Shown in pieces: positions 34,602 to 44,001 of a stretch of 64,000 nucleotides of DNA (positions within the stretch are counted from its first letter, which is position 1; every line of letters starts with the position of its first letter). Under the pieces are notes generated by a model, which was not told the origin of the DNA, ran no database searches, and worked only from the letters and a program-made list of their open reading frames with translations. Location of the stretch: NCBI GenBank assembly GCA_018644665.1, contig JABGQA010000090.1, positions 62,001 through 126,000 on the forward strand. Reading direction: 5' to 3'. This DNA comes from Candidatus Poribacteria bacterium (lineage in GTDB: Bacteria > Poribacteria > WGA-4E > GCA-2687025). A program made the position numbers and the translations under genes.

Positions 34602-35366
34602 ATGCCGGACAATGCAGACCTCGAGACCGAAGCGCAGGATGGGCCCTCGCCGGAGGCCCAGAAGGCCATCGCGCAACGTTTCGTCGACCGCGCCCGCCGA
34701 TACGGAGAACGCGGCAACCACCGTGCCGCCATCGAGGCCTACCGCAACGCCCTGCAGTTGACGCCCACGAGCGTCGAGCTCTTCTTCGAGCTCGGGAACG
34801 CGTATTCGTCGGTGGGAGAGCACCCGAACGCGACCGTCATGTACGAGGCCGCCGTCGAGCAACTCAGCGAGTGGCCCGAGGCCCATTACAACCTCGGGAA
34901 TTCGTTGCTTCAGACCGAACAGATTGAGCGCGCCGCCGAGACGTACGAGAAGGCAATCGAGCTGCGGGAAGACTTCGCGGAAGCGCACGACAACCTCGGG
35001 TGCGCGTACAACAAACTCGGCCGGTATGCCGATGCGATGGCGTGTCACGAACGCGCGTTGGAGTTGCGGCCTGACAGCGCTCCCACGTACGACAACCTCG
35101 GCTACGCACACTACAAGCTCGATGACCTGGACAAGGCGGAGGCTGCGCATCGCCGGTCCATGGAGCTCGACGACTCAGACGGCAACGCGCACTACAACCT
35201 CGGCCTCGTACACGTTAAGCGCGGGGATGTCGGCGGGGCGCTGGAGTGCTTCCGCAACGCGTTTGCCAAGAACGAGGATCTGCGTGAGTTCGCGGCCCAA
35301 GACGACGACGCTGCGGCGCTTCGGGGCAATGCCGAGTTCGATGCTCTCGTAGCCGCCGGTCAGTAG
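34602..35366 (+). CDS. tetratricopeptide-repeat protein
   Basis: This 254-residue protein is almost entirely TPR: about six 34-residue repeats run from residue ~28 to ~240, with the consensus AxYNLGNxxxxxGxxxxAxxxYxxAIEL visible several times (AHYNLGNSLLQ, AHDNLGCAYNKLGRY, TYDNLGYAHYKLDD, AHYNLGLVHVKRGD). No signal peptide or other domain is present, so it is probably a cytoplasmic scaffold. The ATG at 34602 follows GGGGA; the longer frame from 34425 starts within eight bases of the tRNA and has no domain features. No partner can be inferred from the neighbours. Confidence 0.88.
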   Translation: MPDNADLETEAQDGPSPEAQKAIAQRFVDRARRYGERGNHRAAIEAYRNALQLTPTSVELFFELGNAYSSVGEHPNATVMYEAAVEQLSEWPEAHYNLGNSLLQTEQIERAAETYEKAIELREDFAEAHDNLGCAYNKLGRYADAMACHERALELRPDSAPTYDNLGYAHYKLDDLDKAEAAHRRSMELDDSDGNAHYNLGLVHVKRGDVGGALECFRNAFAKNEDLREFAAQDDDAAALRGNAEFDALVAAGQ

Positions 35367-35599
35367 AACAACCGACGATTCCCACCCGTGGCGTCCCACG
35401 GCCCGCCGTGCGTGCACCGCACAACCAGAATTCGCGGAGCGCCCGCGGCCAAGGCCCTATTTGCGTCCCTGATGCCTCCCGGCCGGCGGCGCCCAACGCG
35501 GACTCCGGCCGCCGCGGCGTTGGTACGCGAACCGGGGCCGGGTAACATTGGCGACACGCGCCGCCGTCCCGCTCACGCCACCGACACCTGGACGATGCG

Positions 35600-38005
35600 A
35601 TGACAGTGCAGACGGTCCCGTTGGTCGACGCTTCGGACGCTGAACTCGAGCGCGTAAGTCGCGAAGGCACGCTGTCGCTTAGCCTCGACGAGATGCGCGC
35701 GATCCAGGCCCACTTCGCAGAGCAAGGGCGCGACCCCACCGACGTCGAGCTTGAGACTCTCGCGCAGACGTGGTCCGAACACTGCGTCCACAAGACGTTC
35801 CGCGGCCTGATCGAGTACACCGAGAACGGCAAGACCGAGACGATCGACAACCTGCTCCGCTCGACCGTCGCTCGGGCGACGCACGAGCTAGGGCGGGAAG
35901 ACTGCCTGTCGGTGTTCCACGACAACGCCGGCGTCATCCGACTGAACGAGGAATACGGAATCGCGTTCAAGGTGGAGACCCACAACCACCCGTCGGCGAT
36001 CGAGCCGTACGGCGGCGCCGGCACGGGTATCGGGGGCGTCATCCGCGACATCCTCGGCACGGGGTTGGGAGCCAGGCCCGTCCTGAACACAGACGTGTTC
36101 TGCTTCGGCCTGCCGACCGCGACAGACGACGAACTGCCAGCCGGGGTGCTGCACCCGCGCCGTGTCCTCATGGGTGTCGTCGCCGGTGTCCGCGACTACG
36201 GGAACCGCATGGGGATACCCACCGCGAACGGCTCCGTGTTCTTCGACGCGCGGTATACCGCGAATCCCCTCGTGTTCTGCGGCACTGTCGGTCTCATTCC
36301 GGTCGACTGCGTCGACAAGCTCGTGTCTCCCGGCGACCTGATCGTGGCCATGGGGGGACGGACGGGGCGCGACGGCATCCACGGGGCGACCTTCTCATCC
36401 GCCGAACTCGACGACACATCGGAGAGCCTCGGAAGCGTCGTGCAAATCGGCGACCCGATCACGGAGAAGAAGGTCGCGGACGTGCTGATGCAAGCGCGCG
36501 ACCTTGGGCTCTACAGCTCGATCACCGACTGCGGCGCCGGGGGGTTCTCCTCCGCCGTGGGGGAGATGGGCGAGGAAACTGGGGCTCGGGTCCATCTCGA
36601 TCGCGCGCCGCTGAAGTACGCAGGCCTGGAACCGTGGGAGATATGGCTATCCGAGGCCCAGGAGCGCATGGTGCTCTCCGTCCCGCCGAAGCACGTGGAC
36701 GCGCTTCTCGCTCTCGCGGCGTCCGAGGATGTCGAGGCTACGGTGCTAGGCGAATTCACGGACACGGGGACGTTGGACGTGCGCCACGACGACGATTGTG
36801 TGGGACGCCTCGACATGTCGTTCCTGCACAACGGGTTGCCGCGCATCACCAAGCGCGCCGTCTGGGACACACCGACGTTGCAGAAGTTCCGTCCCACACA
36901 CCCCATGGACATGACCGAAGCGCTCAAGGCGATCCTGGCGGCGCCCAACGTGGCGAGCAAGGAGTGGATCGTCCGGCAGTACGACCACGAAGTCCAAGGC
37001 GGCATGGTCGTGAAGCCGCTGCAGGGCATCGAGGAGGACGGGCCGGGCGATGCGTGTGTCTTCCGGCCGGTGCTCGGGGCGCCGGAGGGGGTCGCCGTGT
37101 CGAACGGCATCAACCCGCGTTACGGGGATGTCGATCCGTACTGGATGGCCGCACTGGCGATCGACGAGGCCCTGCGCAACATCGTCGCCGTCGGAGGGTT
37201 GCGGTCCCGCGCGGCCCTGCTCGACAACTTCAGCTGGGGGAATCCCGACAAGCCGGACCGCTTAGGGGGTCTCGTGCGCGCGGCTCGAGCGTGCTACGAC
37301 TTCGCGAAGGCGTTTGGCACGCCGTTCATCTCAGGCAAGGACAGCCTTTACAACGAATACCGCGACACTCAGACGGGCGAACAGGTCGCGATCCCCGGGA
37401 CGCTGCTCATCAGCGCCATCTGTGTGCTGGATGACGCCGAGAAGGTGGCGACCATGGACGCGAAGGAGCCCGGAGACGTCGTGTTCGTGATGGGTCGGAC
37501 ATACGCAGAACTGGGCGCATCGCACTACCTAGCGCTGTACGACGAGACCGGCCCAGACGTGCCGCATGTTCGCGCGACGGCTTCCTGTCGAACCATGGAC
37601 GCCGTGTACGCGGGCATTCAGGCGGGGATGGTCAACGCTGCCCACGACTGCTCGGAGGGTGGCTTCGCGGTTGCCGCCGCCGAGATGGCGTTCGCGGGCG
37701 GACTTGGCATGGACCTGGACCTGCGACGCGCGCCGGGCATCGGCCTGCGGACGGACGAGGCGCTGTTCTCGGAATCCGCTGGTCGCTTCGTGGTGACCGT
37801 GTCCGCCGACAAGGCTGACAGGTTCTACGCGGGCATGCTCGCGCTCGGCCTGCGCGCGGTCGGGCGCGTCGGCGTAGTGACCGAGGACGGCCGGTTTGCC
37901 GTGCGCGACACCACGGGCACAGAGTGCATATCGGCAGGAGTGGCGGAGCTGAAAAAGGCCTGGCAGCGCACGCTTCCCGACAGCATCCAGGGAGGGTCCG
38001 CATGA
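35600..38005 (+). CDS. purL: phosphoribosylformylglycinamidine synthase subunit PurL
   Basis: This 801-residue protein is the synthetase subunit of the fourth step of purine synthesis, making FGAM from FGAR with ATP and ammonia. It has the small-PurL signatures: TWSEHCVHKTF near residue 56, VFHDNAGVI, KVETHNHPSAIEPYGGAGTGIGGVIRDILG, the central GIHGATFSSAEL and the second-half repeat with SGKDSLYNEY. PurQ follows with a four-base overlap and supplies ammonia. Small PurL also needs PurS; no purS is found upstream or between the genes, so it must be elsewhere. The ribosome site is weak. Confidence 0.97.
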   Translation: MTVQTVPLVDASDAELERVSREGTLSLSLDEMRAIQAHFAEQGRDPTDVELETLAQTWSEHCVHKTFRGLIEYTENGKTETIDNLLRSTVARATHELGREDCLSVFHDNAGVIRLNEEYGIAFKVETHNHPSAIEPYGGAGTGIGGVIRDILGTGLGARPVLNTDVFCFGLPTATDDELPAGVLHPRRVLMGVVAGVRDYGNRMGIPTANGSVFFDARYTANPLVFCGTVGLIPVDCVDKLVSPGDLIVAMGGRTGRDGIHGATFSSAELDDTSESLGSVVQIGDPITEKKVADVLMQARDLGLYSSITDCGAGGFSSAVGEMGEETGARVHLDRAPLKYAGLEPWEIWLSEAQERMVLSVPPKHVDALLALAASEDVEATVLGEFTDTGTLDVRHDDDCVGRLDMSFLHNGLPRITKRAVWDTPTLQKFRPTHPMDMTEALKAILAAPNVASKEWIVRQYDHEVQGGMVVKPLQGIEEDGPGDACVFRPVLGAPEGVAVSNGINPRYGDVDPYWMAALAIDEALRNIVAVGGLRSRAALLDNFSWGNPDKPDRLGGLVRAARACYDFAKAFGTPFISGKDSLYNEYRDTQTGEQVAIPGTLLISAICVLDDAEKVATMDAKEPGDVVFVMGRTYAELGASHYLALYDETGPDVPHVRATASCRTMDAVYAGIQAGMVNAAHDCSEGGFAVAAAEMAFAGGLGMDLDLRRAPGIGLRTDEALFSESAGRFVVTVSADKADRFYAGMLALGLRAVGRVGVVTEDGRFAVRDTTGTECISAGVAELKKAWQRTLPDSIQGGSA

Positions 38006-38787
38006 GCGCGACGCGAGTGCTTATCCTGAGGACGGCGGGCACGAACTGCGATCTCGAGACGGAGCACGCATTCAGCCTTGCCGGGGCGGCGGTCGACCGC
38101 GTCCATGTCCGACGCATGTTCGAGGACCCGGACGCGATGCGCGCGTACGACATCCTCGCCCTGCCGGGCGGGTTCTCGTACGGCGACGACATCGCGGCAG
38201 GGAGGCTGTGGGCCAACGAGTTCGTACACAGATTGCGGCCTGCGATGGAGGAGTTCGTCTCGTGCGGCAAACCTGTGATCGGCATCTGCAACGGGTTCCA
38301 GGCTCTTGTCCGAGCCGGCCTGCTGCCGGGTGACGACGGCCTGGGCGCCCAGACGGCGACGCTCGCGTGGAATGACTCCGGGCTGTACGAGTGCCGGTGG
38401 ACGCGTCTCCGCGTTGAGCCCGGCCCGTGCGTGTTCACAGGTGGCACCGGTGACGTCATCGAACTGCCCGTGGCGCACGCCGAGGGCAAGTTCGCGGCCC
38501 CGGACGACCTGTACGACGGGCTGGAGGCCGCAGGACGCGTGGCGTTGCGCTACGTCACAGCAGACGGCGGCGAAGCGGCATACCCCGCGAACCCGAACGG
38601 CTCTCGAGGTGGCGTGGCGGGCGTATGCAACGCATCGGGGACAGTGCTGGGTCTCATGCCGCACCCAGAGCGGTTCGTGACCCGGACGCAGCACCCGCGC
38701 TGGACGAGACCGGGCGCTCCGAGCGTGGGACACGGTCTGGCCATCTTCGAGAACGCTGTGCGCTACGCCGCCGAACGGACGCGATAG
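38002..38787 (+). CDS. purQ: phosphoribosylformylglycinamidine synthase subunit PurQ
   Basis: This 261-residue class I glutamine amidotransferase generates ammonia for PurL. The nucleophile is in GICNGFQAL, the oxyanion region in LPGGFSYGDDIAAGRLWANE, and the His-Glu pair in MPHPER. The ATG overlaps the purL stop by four bases, which fixes the start and indicates coupled translation. Length is slightly above the B. subtilis type (~227). Confidence 0.96.
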   Translation: MSATRVLILRTAGTNCDLETEHAFSLAGAAVDRVHVRRMFEDPDAMRAYDILALPGGFSYGDDIAAGRLWANEFVHRLRPAMEEFVSCGKPVIGICNGFQALVRAGLLPGDDGLGAQTATLAWNDSGLYECRWTRLRVEPGPCVFTGGTGDVIELPVAHAEGKFAAPDDLYDGLEAAGRVALRYVTADGGEAAYPANPNGSRGGVAGVCNASGTVLGLMPHPERFVTRTQHPRWTRPGAPSVGHGLAIFENAVRYAAERTR

Positions 38788-38823
38788 CCCTCCCATCTCG
38801 CGGACAGGAACAAGGCCCTCGCA

Positions 38824-40023
38824 ATGAAGATCACTGAAGTACGGGTCATCCTCACGTGTCCGACGCGGAACTACCTGTTCGTGAAGATCCTCACGGACGA
38901 GGGCGTGTATGGCGTCGGCGAGGGGACGCTCAACGGGAGCGAACTCGCTGTCGCCACGGCGATCGAGCACGCGGCGGAACTGCTCATCGGTCGGGATCCA
39001 ATGCGCACGGAGGATCTGTGGCAGCTCGTGTACAACTGGACGTATTGGCGCGCCGGCCCCGTCTACATGGCCGCACTGGGGGCGTTGGATCTCGCGCTGT
39101 GGGACATCAAGGGCAAGGTCGCCGGTCTGCCCGTCTACGAACTCCTTGGCGGGAAGTCGCGGGAAGGCGTCCTGACTTACGGCCACGCGGGTGGCGACGA
39201 GCCGGCTAAGGTCGCCGACAGCGTACGCTCCTTCCTCGATCGTGGCTACAAGGTCGTGCGCGCCCAGCAGGGCGGCTACGGCGGCAGCGGCATGGCGAGT
39301 CACGAGCCGTCGCCTCGTCGGAACGTCCCCGGCGCCGCGTACTTCGACCCTGCGTCGTACCTCGCCGAGACACCCAAGCTGTTCGAGCATCTGCGCGCTG
39401 AGCTCGGCGACGAAGTCGAGCTGCTACACGACGTGCACGAGCAGTTGACGCCAATCCAGGCTGCGTGGTTGGCGAAGCAACTGGAACCGTACCGACTCTT
39501 CTACCTCGAGGACCCGCTTCCTCCCGAACACTACGAGAGCTTCCGCGTCGTGCGCGAGGCGTCCACCACATCGCTGGCGATCGGCGAGGTGTTCACATCG
39601 AGGTGGGACTGCATCCGGCTCTTCAACGAGCAGCTGATCGACTATATCCGCATCAAGCCGATCCACGTCGGTGGGATCACCGAGGCGCGCAAGATCATGG
39701 TGTTCGCCGAGCCGGCGCAGATTCGCTCCGCCTTCCATGGCGCGGGCGACATCGGCCCTGTCGGTCAAGCGGCCTCGCTTCACCTACAGATCTCGATACC
39801 GAACTTCGGCGTGCAGGAGTGGATCGACTTCGGAACGGAGGGCGCGGCGCGGTTGCGGGAGGTGACGCCGAATCCCTGTGAGTGGCGGGACGGCTATGCT
39901 TATCCGCACGAGACGCCGGGGCTGGGCATGGACATCGACGAGGACGCGGCGGCCAAGTACCCGTATCGCAAGGCCTACATGCCTATCGTGCGGCGGACAG
40001 ACGGCACGATGCACCGGTATTAG
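38824..40023 (+). CDS. ManD-like sugar acid dehydratase, enolase superfamily
   Basis: This 399-residue protein belongs to the mandelate racemase/muconate-lactonizing group and looks most like the D-mannonate/D-gluconate dehydratase (ManD) family. It shares the opening [22 protein letters not shown] and the ending [28 protein letters not shown] with ManD. Metal ligands are D203, E229 and E255; H205 and H305 are the likely acid/base residues. The expected reaction is removal of water from an aldonic acid to a 2-keto-3-deoxy acid. It lies 36 bases after purQ, probably by chance of read-through rather than function. Confidence 0.85.
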   Translation: [399 protein letters not shown]

Positions 40024-40026
40024 GCG

Positions 40027-40659
40027 TTACTCGGCTTCTGCGGCTTCCCCCATGCGGGCCCGGAGTTCCCGGACGGCGTAGTGTATGCGGGACTTCACAG
40101 TGCCCAGCGAACATCCCAGCACATCCGCGATTTCGCGGTAGTTCATCTCGTCGTACACCCGCATCTTCAGCACCTGTGCGTGCTTCGGTGACAGGTCGCC
40201 GACGTGCTTTCGCATGTCCGCGACGAGTTCCTCGTCGCACATGCTGGCGTCGATGGACGGGGTTCGCAGGTCGGGGATCACTTCGTATAGCGGGAAAGCC
40301 GTCGTCGAGCCGACGGGCGTGCGCAATTCATCGAGTGAGTGCGTACTCGCGTTGAATCGACGCCGTCTCTCGTCGAGGTACAGGTTGCGGGCGATCTTGC
40401 GCAGCCACGTCGTCCACTTGGCCTTCGGCACGTAACGGGCCCGGGCGCGGAAGGCGCGGAGGAATGTCTCCTGCGCGAGGTCCTCGGCGCTGTCGGAATC
40501 CCCCAGAACCTGCCCGATGTAGAACGCCAGACGGTCATAGTGGCGCTCCACCAACTCGCCAAACGCCTCGGAGCTTCCGGCTCGCGTCATCATCATGAGT
40601 TGCTCGTCGCTGAGCTGCCTAGAGTAACTGGCCGCTATCGGGCTTGCCACTTCGAACAT
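40027..40659 (-). CDS. ECF-family RNA polymerase sigma factor
   Basis: This 210-residue protein has only sigma regions 2 and 4. Region 2 spans about 20-95 (LVERHYDRLAFYIGQVLGD...AEDLAQETFLRAFRARARY), region 4 about 150-205 (LSPKHAQVLKMRVYDEMNYREIADVLGCSLGTVKSRIHYAVRELR). The linker is about 45 residues, long for an ECF. The ATG at 40659 has GGAGG five bases upstream; a TTG at 40671 is the alternative. No anti-sigma factor is encoded next to it, so control must come from elsewhere. It converges on the ManD-like gene with three bases between stops. Confidence 0.92.
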   Translation of the reverse strand: MFEVASPIAASYSRQLSDEQLMMMTRAGSSEAFGELVERHYDRLAFYIGQVLGDSDSAEDLAQETFLRAFRARARYVPKAKWTTWLRKIARNLYLDERRRRFNASTHSLDELRTPVGSTTAFPLYEVIPDLRTPSIDASMCDEELVADMRKHVGDLSPKHAQVLKMRVYDEMNYREIADVLGCSLGTVKSRIHYAVRELRARMGEAAEAE

Positions 40660-41046
40660 GCGAGCCTCCAACTACTGCCGGATGTGAGCGATCAGGCTGA
40701 CTTCGTGACCGGCTACGGCGTCCTAAGCAAATGCGGCGCCAACCGCGATCATGCGCCCTGAATCCGGGCGGATGAACATCTCCGCCCCCGTGTCGTTAAC
40801 TTCTAACACGCGCGAATCCGCGCCCTGGGCGGCATCGCAGACGGAGCCGTCGGCCGCTGTGTGTCTCTTGCCCTCGCGGATCGCGCGTTGTTGTGCCCGC
40901 GCCGAGTGTCACCGAAAGTATACAGTCGGACACTCTCGGGCCGAGATGTATACATTCGGATACGCGGCCATACCTTTGGGGCCTGCCCGGCGCCGCCCGT
41001 GAAGACATCCGCCGCCCACGTGTGCGACTATGCTGCGGACCTTCGT
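40660..41046. other. divergent regulatory region between ECF sigma and CoA ligase
   Basis: This 387-base gap separates divergent genes. It holds the paired direct repeats at 40917-40962 and, further left, CGTGT and ACACG arms (40789-40793, 40806-40810) around GTTAAC (40795-40800). No small gene is convincing here. Confidence 0.5.
40917..40962. promoter_or_regulatory. two direct repeats GTATACANTCGGANA flanking a palindrome
   Basis: Copies at 40917-40932 and 40947-40962 match at 13 of 16 positions and are 30 bp apart (about three helical turns). Each has the symmetric core GTATAC. Between them is the palindrome TCTCGG-G-CCGAGA (40934-40946), and GAGTGTC/GACACTC arms (40904-40910, 40929-40935) frame the first copy. 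The position, 85-130 bases before a malonyl-CoA-synthetase-like gene, suits an operator pair, possibly for a GntR-type regulator. Confidence 0.5.
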
Positions 41047-42555
41047 ATGGCGCAGGATGGGGACGGCATGACTCTCGCGACAGCACGGCTGGCCGGCTAC
41101 GCAGACCGCACGGCGATCGTCTGTGGTGCGGGCCAGACTACGTACGGCCAGCTCGACGCGGCGTCCGCGCGGGTGGCTGCGGCTCTCCTGGAGGGCGGCG
41201 CCGATCTCGAGGAGGCACGCGTCGCGGTGCTCGCGCGCCCCGGTCGTGACTACGTGGATGCGCTGATGGGGATCTGGCGCGCGGGCGGCGTCGCGGTACC
41301 GCTGTGCGTGAGTCACCCGCGTCCCGAGCTCGAGTACGTGTTGAACGACAGCGGGGCGGCGCTCGTCTTGGCAGACAGGGCGATGGCAGGTCCGGCGCTG
41401 GAGGTCGCGGATGCCGCGGGGGCGCGGGTGCTGACCTTGGCGTCGGCCCTGTCGGCGGCGCCGTCACGAGACCCAGACGTCTGCGAGGACCGGCGAGCGC
41501 TGATCCTATACACCAGCGGGACCACGAGCCGGCCCAAGGGCGTCGTGACGACGCACGCGAACATCGCCGCGCAGGTCACGAGCCTCGTTCAGGCGTGGGA
41601 GTGGACAGAGGAGGACCGGATCCTCCACGTGCTGCCGTTGCACCATATCCACGGCATCGTCAACGCGCTCCTGTGTGCGCTTTGGTCGGGCGCATCGTGC
41701 GACATGATGGACGGGTTCGGGGCCGGGGCGGTGTGGAGCCGAATCCTCGAGGGCGAGGCCACCCTGTTCATGGCTGTCCCGACGATCTACACGCGGCTCA
41801 TTGCGGAGTGGGAACGCGGCTCCCCGGCGGAGCAGGACGCCATGACCTCGGCGGCACGCGGGATGCGGCTGATGGTGTCCGGCTCCGCCGCATTGCCGGT
41901 GTCGACGCTCGAGCGATGGGAGGAGATCACGGGTCAACGGCTCCTTGAACGCTACGGGATGACGGAGATCGGGATGGGCCTGTCCAACCCGCTGCATGGA
42001 GAACGCGTCGCCGGGTCGGTGGGTTCGCCGCTACCAAGCGTGCAGGCGCGACTCGTCGGTGAGGATGGCGACCCCGTCAGCGACGGCGCTCCCGGCGAGA
42101 TAGAGGTCGCTGGGCCAGGCGTCTTCCGTGAGTATTGGGGCAAACCAGACGCGACCGAGGCGGGTTTCCGCGAAGGGTGGTTCCGCACCGGGGATGTCGC
42201 CATCCTCGAGGATGGCCGCTACCGGATTCTTGGCCGCCAGTCGGTAGACATCATCAAAACCGGCGGGTACAAGGTGTCCGCGCTGGAGGTCGAGAGCGCG
42301 CTCTTGCAGCACGACGAGATCTCCGAGTGCGCCGTCGTAGGGGTGGCCGACGAGGAGTGGGGAGAGCGCGTCGCCGCCGTGATCGTGACGGCAGCAGAGG
42401 GCGAGCTGACCCTCGCGGCCCTGCGCGAGTGGGGTAAGACACGGTTGGCGGTGTACAAAGTCCCGTCTCTCCTCCGGGTGCAGGAGGGGTTGCCCAGGAA
42501 CGTCATGGGGAAGGTCCAGAAGCCCGCGGTCCGGGCGCTGTTCGAGTCGGACTGA
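41047..42555 (+). CDS. malonyl-CoA synthetase-like acyl-CoA ligase
   Basis: This ~502-residue AMP-forming ligase has the phosphate loop LILYTSGTTSRPKGV, the motif ERYGMTEIGMGLSNPL and the hinge region GWFRTGDVA...RILGRQSVDIIKTGGYKVSALEVE. The MTEIGM...NPL-GER-AGSVG stretch is characteristic of malonyl-/methylmalonyl-CoA synthetases (MatB, ACSF3). It would activate a dicarboxylic acid to its CoA ester. Either ATG at 41047 or ATG at 41068 (GGGGA upstream) may be the start; the frame is open further upstream, but that part overlaps the operator-like repeats. It converges on ispH. Confidence 0.87.
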   Translation: MAQDGDGMTLATARLAGYADRTAIVCGAGQTTYGQLDAASARVAAALLEGGADLEEARVAVLARPGRDYVDALMGIWRAGGVAVPLCVSHPRPELEYVLNDSGAALVLADRAMAGPALEVADAAGARVLTLASALSAAPSRDPDVCEDRRALILYTSGTTSRPKGVVTTHANIAAQVTSLVQAWEWTEEDRILHVLPLHHIHGIVNALLCALWSGASCDMMDGFGAGAVWSRILEGEATLFMAVPTIYTRLIAEWERGSPAEQDAMTSAARGMRLMVSGSAALPVSTLERWEEITGQRLLERYGMTEIGMGLSNPLHGERVAGSVGSPLPSVQARLVGEDGDPVSDGAPGEIEVAGPGVFREYWGKPDATEAGFREGWFRTGDVAILEDGRYRILGRQSVDIIKTGGYKVSALEVESALLQHDEISECAVVGVADEEWGERVAAVIVTAAEGELTLAALREWGKTRLAVYKVPSLLRVQEGLPRNVMGKVQKPAVRALFESD

Positions 42556-42569
42556 TGACAGAACTGTCA
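42556..42569. repeat. short palindrome between convergent genes
   Basis: TGACAG-AA-CTGTCA lies directly after the CoA ligase stop and before the ispH stop on the other strand. It could form part of a shared weak terminator. Confidence 0.35.
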
Positions 42570-42591
42570 GATGGCGGCGACAGTCGGCGTG

Positions 42592-43506
42592 CTACTGTCC
42601 GGCCCCCTGCGGGCCGTCGCCGACGCGGAACGCCACCGTCCCCGGATACAACTCGGCTATGCGGCTCTGCACCGCGGCGATCTGCTCCTTAGGCGTGCTG
42701 GTGCCCGCTCCGATACCCAGGTGGCGCACGCCGACCAGCCATTCGGCCTGAACGAGAGCGTCGGCGTCGATATGGTACGTGCGTTGCGGCAGGTGGTTCT
42801 TGGCGATGCGCGCGAGGTTCGTCGTGTTGCTGGAGTTGTACCCGCCCACGATGATCATCGCGTCGACCCACTGGGCCAGCATCTCGACCGCCTCCTGCTG
42901 GTTCTTGACCGGTTTGCAGCGCGTGTCCACTGCCCGTAGGCCCGGGTACTTCACTCGTCGTATGCAGCCTACCAGCCGGTCGAACTTCTCCTTGGTTATC
43001 GTCGTCTGGCAAATGGCGACAGTCTTCTCGAGGCCGTCCGGCAACCCCTCAACAGCGGCCTCGTCGTATACGACGCTGATGTCTTCCCCGTAGCTGCGGC
43101 TGGCGATGATCTCGGCGTGGTCGGGGTTGCCAATCAATATGACGTGATAGCCGTCCGCCTCGAAGTTGCGGATCTTGCGGTATACCCACTTCAGGAGCAC
43201 CGGGCAGGTGGCATCGTGAAACGTGATGCCGCGTTCACGTAGCGCGACCTTCAGCTGCTTAGGGTATCCATGGGCCGTGATTACCACCTCTTCAAGGTCG
43301 TCGACCTGGTCCAAGTCGGCATACCGCTCTAGGATGGGTATGCCCTGCGACGCCAAATCACCGACTATCTTGGGGTTGTGAACGAGTGGGCCGAGGATCG
43401 GCTTGCGGATCTCCTCGGCGATGTTGATGGCCGCCTCCACGCCGAAACACGTGCCGGCGCTCCGCGCGACGATCACCTCGAGTTCACCGCCTGCCTCGAC
43501 GCCCAT
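42592..43506 (-). CDS. ispH: 4-hydroxy-3-methylbut-2-enyl diphosphate reductase IspH
   Basis: This 304-residue iron-sulfur enzyme makes isopentenyl and dimethylallyl diphosphate in the last step of the MEP pathway. The three cluster cysteines are C20 (GTCFGV), C101 (DATCP) and C197 (DTRCKP). Substrate ligands include H43, H80 and the SSNTTNL loop. Residues 127-132 read PDHAEI where many IspH have a His-Pro-Glu motif, a modest deviation. The ATG at 43506 has AGAGGAG upstream; the frame upstream is non-coding in character. Its presence shows the organism uses the MEP route. Confidence 0.95.
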   Translation of the reverse strand: MGVEAGGELEVIVARSAGTCFGVEAAINIAEEIRKPILGPLVHNPKIVGDLASQGIPILERYADLDQVDDLEEVVITAHGYPKQLKVALRERGITFHDATCPVLLKWVYRKIRNFEADGYHVILIGNPDHAEIIASRSYGEDISVVYDEAAVEGLPDGLEKTVAICQTTITKEKFDRLVGCIRRVKYPGLRAVDTRCKPVKNQQEAVEMLAQWVDAMIIVGGYNSSNTTNLARIAKNHLPQRTYHIDADALVQAEWLVGVRHLGIGAGTSTPKEQIAAVQSRIAELYPGTVAFRVGDGPQGAGQ

Positions 43507-43881
43507 GTGCACTCCTCTGTATGCGCGCCGGCGCGCGGGTGGTGACTGTGGCAGGCCGGGCCCGATGGCGTTGTGCCCCGACTCACTGTAGCTCGCAGAG
43601 GCCGCGCTGAACAAGACAGGGGCCACCGTCTGCGGCTCGCGCCGGGCGCCGTCCGCGCAGCTTCACTCGCGCCGGCTGGGCGCGGTGTGCCTTTCTTGGC
43701 CGCAGGCTGCGCCTTCGCGTGACTGGCCGCGCCATTCTGGCGCGTGTCGGACGGCCGACGCGGGCCGAGGGCCCGGGGGGTCAGCGCCACCCAACGCCAC
43801 GAATCCGCGACCCTCGAGCGTCCAATCGCCGGCCGGGTCCATGTGGCCGAACGCGTGCACGTGGGCTCAATCGGCGACGGT

Positions 43882-43905
43882 TACGTGCTCACGTATGGGC
43901 GCCCA
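43882..43905. promoter_or_regulatory. two adjacent palindromes, candidate activator sites
   Basis: TACGTG-CT-CACGTA (43882-43895) is followed at once by the perfect 10-bp palindrome TGGGCGCCCA (43896-43905). They lie about 80-105 bases upstream of the sigma-54 -24 element, the usual distance for enhancer sites bound by sigma-54 activators. Confidence 0.5.
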
Positions 43906-43915
43906 CGTCGCATGA

Positions 43916-43937
43916 CGAGCCTTTGCATGCAGGCTCG
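43916..43937. promoter_or_regulatory. dyad CGAGCCT-N8-AGGCTCG, candidate activator site
   Basis: Perfect 7-bp arms (43916-43922 and 43931-43937) surround TTGCATGC. The dyad is centred about 60 bases upstream of the -24 element of the sigma-54 promoter and could be an enhancer half of the set. Confidence 0.5.
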
Positions 43938-43986
43938 ATGGGCTTGGCCAAGGGCTTCTGCCGGTCTATCTACCTACTCATGTAAC

Positions 43987-44001
43987 TGGCACGAGTATTG
44001 C
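43987..44001 (+). promoter_or_regulatory. consensus sigma-54 (-24/-12) promoter
   Basis: TGGCACGAGTATTGC followed by T matches the sigma-54 consensus TGGCACG-N4-TTGCW at every fixed position. The -24 GG is at 43988-43989 and the -12 GC at 44000-44001, with correct spacing. Transcription should start near 44013, giving a ~60-base leader before the ATG at 44074. It is the only such match I found in the window. Confidence 0.8.

Noticed and set aside
35367-35599. A purS gene before purL
   Set aside because: The only open frame there (from 35388) is Pro/Arg-rich and bears no resemblance to PurS.
43473-43790. A 105-codon minus-strand frame upstream of ispH
   Set aside because: It overlaps the ispH start, is Ala/Arg/Pro-rich without pattern, and has no ribosome site.
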